Below, piece after piece: positions 51,501 through 63,440 of a DNA stretch of 64,000 bases. The DNA is taken from assembly GCF_029633865.1 (NCBI RefSeq), contig NC_079214.1, positions 16,677,936-16,741,935 of the forward strand, given 5' to 3'. Position numbers and translations under genes: made by a program. The notes under the pieces were generated by a model. It searched no databases and was not told the DNA's origin. It saw only the letters and a list, made by a program, of their open reading frames with translations. This stretch comes from Lampris incognitus (Eukaryota > Chordata > Actinopteri > Lampriformes > Lampridae). Position 1 is the stretch's first letter; each line of letters opens with the position of its first letter.

Positions 51501-54500
51501 ATTTAGTTTCATTTCATGTGCGCAGGTGCATGGAATGAAATGACAAATAAACGTTTCTGATTCTGATCATGCAGACGGCACTGTCTGAGTGCAAGACATC
51601 CATAACCTCATTTTGTCATTTCATCAAGGAGGCTAAGTGATGTGAAAAGGTTGTCATGTACAAAGTTACAACCTGGAGGAACTTCTGCTTGTTTGGCCAG
51701 ACCAAGGACCTGTCCTTGGCCAGTTTCAGGGAGATGGGTGTGCACTCCGCAACAGGGCTCCATATTCAATATTCAATTCCATATGATACATGTGCCCTGT
51801 AGGTGATGCAAGGCTCCACAATTTATACCCAAACCGGACTGGGTTGCCCCTGATGAATTGCTTGCAGCCATGCCTGCCATAATAAGGTTATCATGCTTTT
51901 GTCAACCGATAACCATTTTGAATATGGCATCATTTTGTAATACTCATTCAATGCACTGAAGATGGGCCGTAGTTTGTATAAAGGGTCGTTTTTCGCCTTT
52001 CAGTTATCTACTAGATGGATTGAGGCCATTACCTCATCAAAGCGATTTCTTCTCATCGCATTTGAGATGGCTTCATTGTAGACATCAGGGTCATATGACC
52101 AAAACATGTGCCGCGGCGGCACAGAACTGTAGCCAGTTGTAAAAAGAACTCCATAGAAAGTCAGCAACTCATCCATGTTCAGATCAAGTATCTTCCCTTT
52201 GGTTTGACATCTCAAGAGTGAGCTCCCTCAGGGTAGGAGGGTACATCAACAGGAACAAATCAACTGGCTGAGGTTTAGTTTGCTTTATGCACTCTGCTGC
52301 AGTTGGGCTATAGGTCACGAAATCTGGAATCTTGGATGCGGCCGGTCGATTTGATCTTTTAAAAACCTGTACCTATCTTGGATATTTTGAAGAGATGTTT
52401 TCTGGTTTTTTTTTTTGTGGCATCGTGGGGTCTTGTTTTCCTCAGGGCATCTCCTTTTTGGGCTGGTCACTATGGGAGACTTGCCAAGATATGGCAGTGG
52501 TGGTGAGTTTGCTTCAACACTGACTGCTGCGGGAATGGGGGGGGGCACACCAATTGGTCTCATGGACATCTGACTCATTCTGCATCGCCATTCAGTAGTC
52601 TACCTGGTAAATGGCCCATTTCACTCTGGTACTCCCTGGTACTCCCTATCTGAGCCATCACTGTCACAGTCACTTTCAGTTACCTCTTTTTCAAGTGTAG
52701 GAATGACGGTGATGCGGCACACAGCACTTGGGTTGTTACATAGGTCTAGGAGGTCCAACACATCTAATGGTTTTAAACTGTGTAAGAAAAAACAAATGGT
52801 GACTAGGATTAACAGCCAAAACCTGTGTTTTCAATTGAAACACTTAAACCACTGGTCACAATTGTGACCATTAACAAATTTACACCTCTTACGAGCAAAA
52901 TATGTATGCAGGAGTATAATTCTCAGAATATATCAGTAGTAGAGCCTTTAAAGAATATATCTGACAAAATATGATAGTTCTGTTAATTAAGGTGTTTTAC
53001 TTTTGTAGACGTCCGAGGAAGACTTCTTCCAGAGGTGCAAACTGGAAGTAAACTGATCTGGTCACGTGACCTTTCGCACTAGTCACATGACAGTGATACA
53101 TTTTAATCAAGACAATCTATTTTTTTCATTTAAAAGTTTAATTTCTTGCCCAAAGCCAAAAACAACACTTAGTTTATTAACAACTTTTTTTAAAGCTTTT
53201 TTAACAACACTTCCAGAAATAATAATAATTAAAAAAAAGCAAAAAACATGTGGTCACAGTTATGATGGGTGGGATTAAACGGGTTAATCTTTGTGACAAC
53301 AAACCTGAAAGCTAGCATGGCAGAAAGGAAGAAAAAAAATTTCAATCTCCCAAAATGTCCCATTAGTGTTTGCAGGTGTTTTTCAGATCTCTGATGGACC
53401 CCTTAGCCTATTTTCCCATAATGCCATAGGTCCTTTTTAAAGAAAAATGATAGTCATGAGCTCAAAATATCAAGGTTTTTCTGGTGTGTGTGTGTGTGTG
53501 TGTATGTTCATAAAATAAACGTATACATGCTACTTATTTGATCTCCTGGGACTGATGTATTCCTTTTCCCTTTCTCCCCACAGCCCTGCGGGACCCCATG
53601 GCCATGGAGAGAGCTAACCTGTTGAACATGGCCAAGCTCAGCATTAAAGGGCTGATAGAGTCGGCTCTGAGTTTTGGAAGAACGCTGGACTCGGACTACC
53701 CACCTCTACAGCAGTTCTTTGTTGTTATGGAGCACTGCCTCAAACACGGCCTGAAAGGTATGAGCTCTAAATATCTGAGTTCCTCCGGGTTTTTCTTTGT
53801 GTGTGTGTGTGTGTGTGTGTTTTCTTTTCCTCTATAATATTTCGCACTGGTGGCTGTTGTGGTGGGTATTTTTGAGTTTCACATTTGTCTCTTTTTTTAT
53901 TTCAGCTTCAATTGTGCAGTACAGGTCCCATCAGCAATTTGAAATATTTGCCCGATTTTAATTACTCATTAACTTACTTAGTTATGATTAAAGAAGGGGT
54001 AACAGGTAGTGGCAGAGAGTGTTAACATGTGATTGTCTGTGTGTTATGGGTATATTTGAGAAATTTGTGCTTCTATCTCCCTACAGTGAAGATGTCATTA
54101 CTAGGTTTAAATGTTTTTCTTCATGTTGTTCAGAAATTGTCCCAAAATTTTGACTTACTCTGTCTCTCTCCTCTTCCCTCTTTATTTCTCTCTCTCTCTC
54201 TCTCTCTCTCTTTGTGTCCTTTTCCCCTCTACACTGTCAGGAGGTACCTCTTAGATTTTACAGTCTTGCTCTCTTTTCCTGTTCTCACTCCTCTGTTTCT
54301 CTCTTGTCTCCTTCCTGTATCTCTATTAATACCTGTCTCTCTCCAGTGAAGAAGTCCTTCCTTGGGTTTAATAAGTCTCTGTGGGGCCCCCTGGAGCTGG
54401 TGGAGAAACTTTGTCCCGAAGCAGCAGAGATCTCTGCTTCCGTACGAGACCTACCCGGGCTAAAGTAAGGACCGTAGATGCACATGCATGTAAAATGTTA

Positions 54501-57500
54501 CTCTAAACTCAGCAGCATCTTTCTTCCCAACCTGGTGTTCCCCACAGGTCTGACATATACGTGGTGGTCGCTGGCGGAAAGGGCCGTTATTACCTGACGC
54601 CACAAAAATGGTCTGCTACACGTGACAAACAACAAATATGTGTGACCTTTGACACAATGTTTTGATTTATTGAATATTTCTATTAATTTCATATGTATTT
54701 CATAGGTCCAACCCTCTTTTCCATCCAGGCTTGGACTTGCAATCTGGCAACTCTGGCAAATGCCAGATGGGCTGGCCCAGTAGTGGGCCGCAAGGTCAGC
54801 AATATGGGAAAATAATTTTGGGGAAGAAAAAAAAAAGAAATCGACCTGCTGGCCACGGCCCACTTTATGTTGGAACAGCCCATCTGATTGGTGGTTACAC
54901 TGTCCCAGTTGTCAATAGCCTACCTATACCGTAAGGCAGATGCAGGAAGTGCTACCCTCGTCCTCCCCCCATCCCTTCAAGTGGATGCGTCCATCCATGT
55001 AATGTCAGAGGTCAAGTGAGAAATAATCAGATCAAGAGAGAATGAGTGGAAACTAAAGGTATAAGTTTGAATCGAAAATAAAGCTGGCCTGAAATGGATA
55101 AAGGTCCTAAAAAGTGAAAAGGTGGAGCAGGAAAAGCCAGAGAGAGAGAAAAAAAAAACGAGACTGATGATGCAAAATGTTTTAAGTTAGCACATTTATT
55201 CAAAAACACCAATGCCACCGATGAGGCGTCTTTTCACCGCCTAAGACAGGATATGCAGTACTATTCTACTCACTGCTTAAGGCCGTAGTGCTGTGCTGTT
55301 TTTTAAATGATGCCAAGGCAAGAGGGTTATTGCGGCTCAGCTGACTGGTCCCTCTGGGTCCGCTCCAATAGGATGCAGGCATGCTGTTTGTCACAGCCTG
55401 ACAAGAGCAGTGAATGAACCCGTTTAAATAGCGTCAGTAGCCTGAAATCCTTATTGTGATTTGCATCAGACCAGCCGTGAACACAAAGTCAGATGATTGA
55501 CTATAAATAGAGTGCTGTTAATTAATGTCCAATTTCAAACACACTTCCAGATCATCATTACACTAGGCCTGCGTTAAGGAAAGCTTTTTTGTCCAGTGTG
55601 AAGTTTGAGTTTGGCTGTTTTGTTTCATGATGACAGCATCGCATTTTGTTATAGACTACATTCATGACATGATTGTCATATTTGTTTTATTTAAGTTTTG
55701 GATTGTAGCATAAGTGCGCCGAGAGTTGGGTTGCTCATTGTCAAACCAATAAAATCCCAAGTGTGCCTCTTGGGGTGCTGACTTTTCCTCTAGGCTATTT
55801 CTTGCCTATTTATTCACTACATTATTTTATGAAACCCTGTAAGTACACCTGTTAGGGTGCCAATTAGATATCTTGCTTAGCCTATATGTTGTAGATAGCC
55901 TGATATTGCTTTATACAGCTCATAAGTGTGTAAGTTGGGGAAAAAGGGGGGGGGGGTCCAGACAAAATTGCCAGGGCGGAATTTTGTTCCCAGTCTGACC
56001 CTGTCTCCATCTACCCACATGGGAAGAGTAAGACAGAGTAATAATAAATAAATAACACACTCTTTGTGTACAAAGATCGCACTCTTTGCCAGAGCACTTA
56101 GTTAAATCTTTCTAGGTTTTTCTAAAAGCTCCAACACCTGTGTGTATGGGAACACCACTGGTGCGTCGGTATCAGTCGCTGTTAACCAATGGTGTCGTTC
56201 TCTCAGATGGATAAAAAAAAATACTAAAATGGATCGCCAAAGTTGTCGACCGTTAACATACCTGGGCGGCCCGCCCAAGTAAAGTCTATGTGTGGGGAAA
56301 CACTGCAACCCTTCTAGAGTAGGGCTGTCATGATATTAGGTTTTCACTACACGATTATCGTGGCCAAAACAATTCACAATAACAATATTGTTGTGATATC
56401 GATAGAAATTTTGAGAAAAAAAAAACAGAAACTAATGCTATCAGCCAAATTCATCTTTAACTTTGTTTATTGTGCATTTTGCCTCTTTTTGGGGAAGGGA
56501 GGCAAAGCGAGAATGGAAGTAAAGGGAAATTATTTAAGCGGTTCTGGATTATTTACACATCATCATATCTGTAACAATATTTCATTTTTTAAATATCAAG
56601 GTTATCGTAAATACCAGTATATCGGAACACTGCTATTCTAGAGTAACAAACCATTGCTCATGGAAGAAAAACAGCCTTGCGTACGCAACACACACACATA
56701 GATGAAAGAAAGCACGTATTACCTGATCCACAGGAGGGAAGTGCATAAGAGTGATATACTTTCACTTCATTTTTCCTCCATTTGCTTTCTACCGCCTCCT
56801 TTCTGTTCCTGTCTCTCTTGTCTTTTTCTTTGCATATTAGTTTTAAAGAGTAATGTTGACATTAGTAGTAAGCTATTTAGTTATGAATTAATTTAGCCTT
56901 TAACTCTTCAGGGTAGTCTGAAAGGTGCTATATTTTCCCACAATATGGCAAAAGGTGAAGTTCTGTAAGATGAGAGAAAGACATTTTAATCGGCCCTTGC
57001 AAGCTTACAACTGGGCCCTGGCACCTCCACAGCACCCTCCAAAGTGACATTCAGCTATTCTTGGTAAACCCTCCCTGTCCAACAAAAAGAGGAACAATAC
57101 TATAAAAGCCAGAAGTTAAACAGACTCACAGTTTTGTCTGACAGTGCTGATTCAGACTCACATAGACCTACAGTGGAATGGAGTTTGGATTATGACATGG
57201 ATCACAAGGACATAAATCACGTCCCTACATTACTAGTGGCCTCCAAAGCTCATTGTATGACATTGCTAAGGCCTTCTGAAGACCCTGAAAATGATGGATG
57301 CTGATTGAATAGATGTACACTAAAACCTTGTTATATCTGCCTACACACTAGGTAGCAAAGTATTTCCAGGTCACATGAAAAGGTAGTTTGAAAGTCCCCC
57401 CCCCCCCAGACATCAGTTAAGAGTCTCTGCAATCTTTAGGTTATATAGGGGCTTCCACATGTTACAATTACAAGCCTCCATTTTATATTTTTACCATTTA

Positions 57501-60500
57501 ACTTTCCTTTTAATGAGCTTAATAGGAAAACAAGTCAGCATTCATGCAACACAGTAGCAGATGGCTAAAGAAGTACAAGACCTCATAATACAAAGGAGTT
57601 ATTTTTTAGTTTCATTTGAAGTGAGATGAAAGTTATAATTTAGAACAAGTAAAAGAGTTGTTGGATTAGTAACAATAGTCCTTTTGACATTAGTGTGTGT
57701 GTGTGTCTTTCACTTGGCCCCAAAATAGCACTCTTCTCCACCCACTCCACCCTGCCTGCACTCTTCTTCACCTCTCTTCTGTACTCCCTGTTACTTTGAA
57801 CAGTTGACCCCAAGTATTTAAACTCATCCACTTTTGTCACCTCTACTCTTTGCATCTTCATCATTCTGCTGTCCTCCCTCTCATTCACACAGGTAGTCCG
57901 TCTTGCTCCTACTGACTTTCATTCCTCTTCTCTCCAGTGCATACCTCCACTTCTCCAGGCTCTCCTTAACCTGCTCTCTACTCTTACTACAGATCACAGT
58001 GTCTTCTGCGAACATCATAGTCCACGGAGACTCCTACCTGATCTCATCCGTCAACCTGTCTAACACCATTGCAAACAAGAAAGGGCTCAGAGCCGATCCT
58101 TGATGTAATCCCACAGCCACCTTGAACCCATCCGTCATTCCTACCAAACACCTCACCACTGTCACACTGCCCTCATACATATCCTGCACCACTCCTACAT
58201 ACTTGTCTGCAACTCCCGACTTCCTCATACAATACCACACCTCCTCTCCGGGACCCTGTCATATGCTTTCTCTAAATCCACAAAGACACAATGTAACTCC
58301 TTCTGACCTTCTCTATACTTCTCAATCAACATTCTCAAAGCAAAAATCACATCTGTAGTGCTTTTTCGTGGCATGTAACCATACTTCTCCTCACTAGTCA
58401 TCACCTCTCCTCTTCCACTACTCTTTCCCATATCTTCATGCTGTGGCTGATCAACTTTATATCTCTGTAGTTACTACAGAGGTATAAAGTTTAAAAGAGG
58501 TACCAGTATGCTTTTTCTCCACTCCCCAGGCATCCTCTCACTTTCCAAGATTGTATTAAACAATCTAGTTAAAAACTCCACTGCCATCTCTCCTAAACAT
58601 CTCCATGCCAGCTATGTCATCTGGACCAGCCGCCTTTCCACTTTTCATCTTCTTCATAGTTGCCTTTACTTCATCCTTGCTAATCCACCTTATTTCCTGA
58701 TTCACTGTCCCCACATCATCCAACCTTCTCTCTCTCCCATTTTCTTCATTCATCAGCCCCTCAGAGTACTCTTTCCACCTTTCCAAAATACTCTCCTTAT
58801 TTGTTAGCACATTTCCATCTCTATTCTTCATCACCCTAACCTGCTGCACATCCTTCTCAGCTCAGTACCTCTGTCTAGCCAATCGGTACAAGTCCTTTTC
58901 TCCTTCCTTAATATCAGACCTCTCATAGAGCTTGCCATATGCCTTTTCCTTTGCCATCACCACCTCTCTCTTCACCTTACGCTGCATCTCCTTGTACTCC
59001 TGTCTACTTTCTTAATCTCTCTGACTATCCCACTTTTTCTTCGCCAACCTCTTCCTCTGTATACTTTTCTGTACTTACTCATTCTACCACCAAGTCTCCT
59101 TGTCTTCCTTCCTCGGTCCAGATGACACACCAAGTACCTTCCTAGCTGTCTCCCTCACTCCCTCACAGTGCTTGCCCAGCCATCTGGCAACTCTTCACTA
59201 CCACCCAGTGCCTGTCTTAACTTCCGTGAACTCCACACAACAGTCTTCCTTTTTCAAGTTCCACCATTTGATCCTTGGCTCTGCCTTCACTCTCCTCCTC
59301 TTCTTGATCTCCAATGTAATTCTACAGACCACCATCTGATGCTGCCTAGCTACATTCTCCCCTGTTACCACCTAGCAGTCTCCAATCTCTTTAGGATTGC
59401 ACCTCCTGCATAAGATATAGTCCAGCTGTATGCACCTTCCTCCACTCTTATACGTCACCCTGTGTTCCTCCCTCTTCTTGAAATAGGTATTCACCACAGC
59501 CATTTCCATCTTTTTTGCAAATTCCACCACTTCCACATTGCTCTCCTCCACACCATACCTACTCATCACCTCCTCATCCCCTCCATTCCCTTCACCAACA
59601 TGCCCATTGAATTCTGCTCCAATCACCACCCTCCTCCTTGGGTACACTCTCTACCACTTCACCTAACTCACTCCAGAATTCTTCTTTCTCTTCCATTTCA
59701 CACCCAACTTGCAATGTGCTATGTGCTGGCAACATATATAGGGAGTTGTTCCTTATCCGATGCGAGGGTCTAAGGACAGGATGTTGTGTTGCTGTAAAGT
59801 CCCTTGAGGCAAATTTATAATTTGTGATATTAGGCTATACAGATAAAATTGACTTGACTTGACTTTCGATTTCCAGCTTCATGCTCATCACTCTGTCAGA
59901 CACTCTCTTCACCTCCAACATATTCTTGACACACACTTCCTTCAGAATTACCCCTACCCCATTTCTCCTCCCATCCACACCATCATAGAAGAGTTTGAAC
60001 CCACCTCTGATGCTCCTGACCTTACTCCCCTTCCACCTGGTCTTTTGCACACACAGTATATCTTCCTTTCTTCTCTCCATCATTTCAGCCAGCTCTCTCC
60101 CTTTACCAGTCATAGGGCCAACATTCAAAGTTCTGACTCTCACCTCCACACTCATACCCTTCCTCCTCTCCTGCTGCCTCTGGATATACCTTCCCCCTCT
60201 TCTTTGCCCAACAGTAGCATAGTTTCCACCAGCATGCTGCTGGCCAACAGTACCGGTGGTGGTCATTGGTAGCCTGGGCCTCGACTGATCTGGTATGGAA
60301 ATCTGATTTATGATCCGCATATTTGATTTGGTAAAGGTTTTATGCTGGATGCCCTTACTGACGTAACCCTCCTCATTTATCTGGGCTTGGGATCAGCACT
60401 AAAAATGCACTGACTTGTGCATGCCCGTTGGCTGGGTTGTGGGCTTGTTTGGAGATGATCAGTGTTATTTGATTCACCTGTGAGTGGTCATAATATTTTG

Positions 60501-61290
60501 GCTTATCAGTGTACTTTCTACATAGATTCTCCTTTTTCCACTGCCTCTTCATGAGCAAAGGCACACTCACTAAATGACATAAAATGCTCTCTTGGCTATA
60601 ATTATATGATTACTATTGAGCGCTCTGTGATGCGAATTGGTAACACTCAAATTTATCTGCCAACTACTGACTCTGTAAGTCACTTTGGATAAATGTGTCT
60701 GCTAAATGAGTAAAGGTAAATGTGTTTTTGTGTTTCCCAGGACTCCTCTGGGCAGGGCGAGGGCATGGCTGCGTCTGGCTCTCATGCAGAAGCGGCTAGC
60801 AGACTATCTACGATTGCTTATCACCAGAAAAGATCTGCTCAGGTACAGTCTTTCTAATAATATCAAATACAAAAGCAGTTTTTTTCCCCTCTCAAATAAG
60901 TGCCTGATACAGAAAAGAAAAATATTTTGGAAAACGAAGTTTTGCCATGCTCTCAGGATTGGTACAGTGCTGCCTCTCAGCTCAGACCTAACTTAACATT
61001 GCCATACCTATATACTACATCTGACCTTTTGGAGCTTTAGACCCTAAATAGGCTAAAAATTATCTATCAAAAGTTTAGAATTGCTTGCCATTACACAGTA
61101 AGAAGATTTGCCAAGAAAAAAAGCGAACAGTACTGGTGTCACTTGCTGTACATGTTTTGCAAGTTGATCACTTTTATCAGATGCAGATGTTGCACTGTAG
61201 CTCTGTCATTGCGTCAGTTCACATTCACTGCAATTGGAGGTAAATCCCACACATCAATGTCACTGCCCTTGTTCCTTAACTACTAATCAG

Positions 61291-61342
<52 letters not shown>

Positions 61343-62096
61343 GCGTGTGTGCGTGTCACTCCCGTCAGTGAGTTCTATGAGAGTTCGTCGGTGATGTTGG
61401 AGGAGGAGGGAGCGGTGATCGTAGGCCTGCTGGTGGGACTTAATGTCATTGACGCCAACCTCTGTGTCAAAGGGGAGGACCTAGACACTCAGGTAACCAC
61501 AACCTCCACAATTAAAATGGCAGGTTAGCTCAGAGGTTGACCGACTTGCCAACTGGAATCAGTGGGTTGGAGAGGCTTATGAAGCAGCGTTTAGGCCGCG
61601 GGAGACTCAGACTCTCCATTAAAACAAACCTGAATGGACTTCTTTTAGGCTTTTCATGCTTCTTATGACACGATGGCCCATCTGACTGATTATGGGGACA
61701 TTTCTTTTAGTTATATTGCCTTATTCATGAGGGATGTTCTTTTTTTTGTCATACTGATAATATTGATGTTTTGATTTTTTTTTTTCTTAGGTTGGAGTGA
61801 TTGATTTCTCCATGTACTTGAAAAATGACATTGATGACTACAGGAGTGAAGAGAGGTACAGTTGGTATCCAAGTCTCATGCTTGCCCCTTCATCTTATGC
61901 TCTCTGTTTCTCTTTCTCTCTGTCTGTATCTGTGTTTTTTCTATACCCCCCCCCCACCTCTATCTCTAAGCTGATGTAAGGATTTTTCTGTTTGCAGAAT
62001 TTTGTTTGATATGTGTTTCCATGCCAACAGAAACAGCCAGATAGCCTCCATCTTAGATCAGAAGAACTATGTGGAGGAGCTGAACCGACAACTGAA
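45290..62096 (+). CDS. rufy2: RUN and FYVE domain-containing protein 2, N-terminal part (7 exons)
   Basis: Joined exons are 45290-45563, 53584-53757, 54347-54464, 60741-60842, 61369-61492, 61791-61855 and 62031-62096: 923 coding bases, all splice sites GT-AG and all phases compatible. Exon 1 gives a 91-residue N-terminus of low complexity. From exon 2 the RUN domain runs to exon 6 ([57 protein letters not shown]). It then leads into the coiled coil ([14 protein letters not shown]). [17 protein letters not shown] and [11 protein letters not shown] fit RUFY2 better than RUFY1 or RUFY3, from memory of the family. RUFY proteins act on endosomes: RUN domains bind small GTPase partners and the FYVE domain binds PI3P. 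The coiled coil and FYVE exons lie beyond base 64000. Confidence 0.88.
45564..47845. other. rufy2 intron 1, first part
   Basis: CG-rich to about 45950, then AT-rich. No nested gene seen. A G-run is at 45776-45786. Confidence 0.5.
47846..49042. mobile_element. Palindromic (foldback) Tc1-type element, copy 2
   Basis: 1197 bp, the same length as 29905-31101, bounded by TA (47844-47845 and 49043-49044) in rufy2 intron 1. The arms are the same; the central spacer (about 48380-48512) reads in the opposite direction to copy 1. A left-arm transposase start is at 48225 on the plus strand and the longer frame is 48663-48376 on the minus strand. Confidence 0.9.
49043..50694. other. rufy2 intron 1, nothing recognised
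   Basis: AT-rich intron without transposon similarity that I can name. A C-run is at 50430-50439. Confidence 0.4.
50700..51566 (+). mobile_element. Non-LTR-derived element with tandem 5' repeats and a 3' hairpin
   Basis: Three about 56-bp tandem repeats (AGATGGCGG...CTCACCCAGTA) lie at 50708-50868. An about 80-bp block at 50920 is repeated at 51190. A perfect 16-bp-arm hairpin is at 51293-51328. The end is GACAAATAAACGTTTCTGAT with a TTCTGATC tail. No reverse transcriptase is present. The layout suggests a LINE 5' region joined to a LINE 3' end. Confidence 0.5.
51640..52600 (-). pseudogene. piggyBac-type (PGBD4-like) transposase remnant
   Basis: Segment 52215-52000 reads [18 protein letters not shown]...[20 protein letters not shown], typical of piggyBac transposases. 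Degraded continuation ([24 protein letters not shown]) lies around 51650-51850, and a low-complexity N-terminal part is at 52578-52315. Stops and frame changes are many, and no terminal repeats were identified. It lies antisense in rufy2 intron 1. Confidence 0.75.
52601..53583. other. rufy2 intron 1, last part
   Basis: AT-rich; a (GT)n tract at 53483-53503 lies 80 bp before exon 2. CACTGGTCACAATTGTGACC at 52851-52870 contains the palindrome GGTCACAATTGTGACC. Confidence 0.45.
53584..53757 (+). CDS. rufy2: rufy2 exon 2 (start of RUN domain)
   Basis: Acceptor TTTCTCCCCACAG and donor AAAG/GTATGA. Phase 1 in and out. It encodes the conserved RUN-domain helices through EHCLKHGLK. Confidence 0.92.
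53799..53821. repeat. (GT)n microsatellite
   Basis: Just after rufy2 exon 2. Confidence 0.85.
54087..54160 (+). pseudogene. Decayed duplicate of rufy2 exon 3
   Basis: After an acceptor (CTATCTCCCTACAG) the sequence reads [18 protein letters not shown], in the same phase as real exon 3 ([14 protein letters not shown]...V-E-K-L). It lies 260 bp upstream. The alignment fades after the KL, near a CCCAAAATT counterpart of CCCGAAGCA, and no good donor follows. Confidence 0.5.
54188..54210. repeat. (TC)n microsatellite
   Basis: Between the decayed exon copy and exon 3. Confidence 0.85.
54347..54464 (+). CDS. rufy2: rufy2 exon 3 (RUN domain)
   Basis: Acceptor TGTCTCTCTCCAG and donor CTAAA/GTAAGG. 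It encodes [19 protein letters not shown] and [10 protein letters not shown], leaving in phase 2. Confidence 0.92.
54465..57639. other. rufy2 intron 3, first part
   Basis: It contains a possible pseudo-exon after CCCCACAG at 54548 and G/C runs at 55947-55956 and 57400-57409. No transposon that I can name. Confidence 0.4.
57640..60400 (-). mobile_element. RTE-type non-LTR retrotransposon, degraded
   Basis: Minus strand from 60320: APE endonuclease start ([40 protein letters not shown]), then [20 protein letters not shown] and VDYIL-type text (59647-59372). Linker and reverse transcriptase follow ([12 protein letters not shown] near 58660; [40 protein letters not shown] near 58070), ending [13 protein letters not shown] near 57830. 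Frameshifts and stops throughout. It lies antisense in rufy2 intron 3. A foreign tail fragment interrupts it at 59731-59864. Confidence 0.85.
59731..59864 (+). repeat. Dispersed LINE-type 3' tail fragment nested in the RTE
   Basis: GGGAGTTGTTCCTTATCCGA, GGGTCTAAGGACAGGATGTT, CTTGAGGCAAATTTATAATT and a GACTTGACTTGACTT tail. The RTE endonuclease reading is lost across this interval and resumes on both sides. Confidence 0.7.
60741..60842 (+). CDS. rufy2: rufy2 exon 4 (RUN domain)
   Basis: Acceptor TGTGTTTCCCAG and donor CTCAG/GTACAG. It encodes [20 protein letters not shown]. Confidence 0.92.
60843..61368. other. rufy2 intron 4 with long (GT)n
   Basis: (GT)n at 61293-61355, ending 13 bp before the exon 5 acceptor. 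Nothing else recognised. Confidence 0.6.
61369..61492 (+). CDS. rufy2: rufy2 exon 5 (RUN domain)
   Basis: Acceptor CACTCCCGTCAG, just after a long GT microsatellite, and donor CTCAG/GTAACC. It encodes [20 protein letters not shown]. Confidence 0.92.
61791..61855 (+). CDS. rufy2: rufy2 exon 6
   Basis: Acceptor TTTTTTCTTAG and donor AGAG/GTACAG. It encodes [20 protein letters not shown]. Confidence 0.9.
62031..62096 (+). CDS. rufy2: rufy2 exon 7 (start of coiled coil)
   Basis: Acceptor CATGCCAACAG and donor CTGAA/GTAAGA. It encodes [20 protein letters not shown] and leaves in phase 2. Confidence 0.9.
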
Positions 62097-62900
62097 GTAA
62101 GATTTTCCTCCTTATACTGTAAACCAGTGTGTTCAGGATGCCCTGTCAAATAAAACGGGGACTCAGTTCACATTATTTAAGGTGGCCTTCAAACCTGTCT
62201 TACTTTGTGGTACAAGGAATTATTACAGCTTTACCAGAGTGTTAAGTCTGTCTTTTCTATCTAGACATATATAAGTGGGCCATCAGTGTGCAGTCAAACA
62301 TTTTGCAGTCTTTACCAAGCTTTGTGCTGCGGTTAAATCCCATCAACATTGGCTATCATCGGTTATCTGCAGGGACCTGGTAGAAATGGGTGCAATTTTA
62401 GTTTTGACACAAAGAAATCAGGGCTCGATGGAGTCTGAAAATAGTCACTTTTTTTGTTGCAGCAAGAAGCGGAGAAGTTAATCCATGTATTTATTTGCAG
62501 TATATTGAATTATTGCAATGCCCCCCCCCCCAAAAAAGCACACAATTCAACTGATCTGAAATGCCGCTATGAGGGTCCCATCAAAAACAAAGGAAAGATA
62601 TCAAATCACTACAAACCATGTACTGGCTCGCTGCGTGTTTTAGAATAGATTTTAATATGTATATTTTTTAGTTTAAATCGGTGGTGTTGCACCTACCCTG
62701 TTTAGTAGTGATGTTCTCGAGGTGTTTGTCAGGTAGAGCCCTTAGATCCTCCAGTACTGGCCTCTTAACTAATCCAACAGTCAGGACGAAGGGGGGTGAA
62801 GGGACATTCAGTTATTGTCAGTTTGCTGGAGTGTCTACAGAATGCTACATGAGGAGATATTAAGAAGAAACTTAAGACTTCACCGTTTTTTGCATTGTCT
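62097..62900. other. rufy2 intron 7, nothing recognised
   Basis: A C-run is at 62521-62532. No exon 8 was found before the window end. Confidence 0.4.
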
Positions 62901-62909
62901 CTCCTTAAG

Positions 62910-63440
62910 ATACATCTCTTCATCATAATAATAATAATGATGATGATGATAGTAATAATTGTTATTTGTATAGTGCTTTTTAAGGTACACAAAGTCGCTT
63001 TACATAAGATAAAATAAACATAAAGGCAACACACCAAAAATATGTAACGTGCAATAATAATCATGCATAAAGAGAAATTCTGAAAAGGTGAATTTTGATT
63101 AATGATTTGAATACGGACAGATCAGTACAGTCTCTGATGTGTTTGGGGAGAGAGTTCCAGAGGGAGGGGGCAGCTATAGGGAAGGCTCTGTCACCCCAGG
63201 TCCAGTGCTTGGTCCTGTGTGGTGGACACGGGAGGTTGGCATCGAAGGAGTGAAGGCTGCGGGAAGGAGTATGATAGTGGAGCAGGTCAGTGAGGTAGGA
63301 GGGGGTCTGGTTATGGAGGGCTTTGTGAGTGAGAAGAAGGACTTTGAATTGGATCCACTGTGGGACAGGGAGCCAGTGGAGGTTCTGGGGGACAAGGGTG
63401 ATGTGGTCGTTGGAGTGGGTGAGCAGGTAATTAGCATAGT
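62910..63440 (+). repeat. Dispersed fish repeat
   Basis: An ATA/ATG simple repeat and TTGTATAGTGCTTTTTAAGG are followed by GAGAGTTCCAGAGGGAGGGG, GGGAAGGCTCTGTCACCCCA and GAGAAGAAGGACTTTGAATT blocks, which I recognise as a common unclassified fish repeat. The 161-codon open frame across it is not a gene. Confidence 0.55.
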
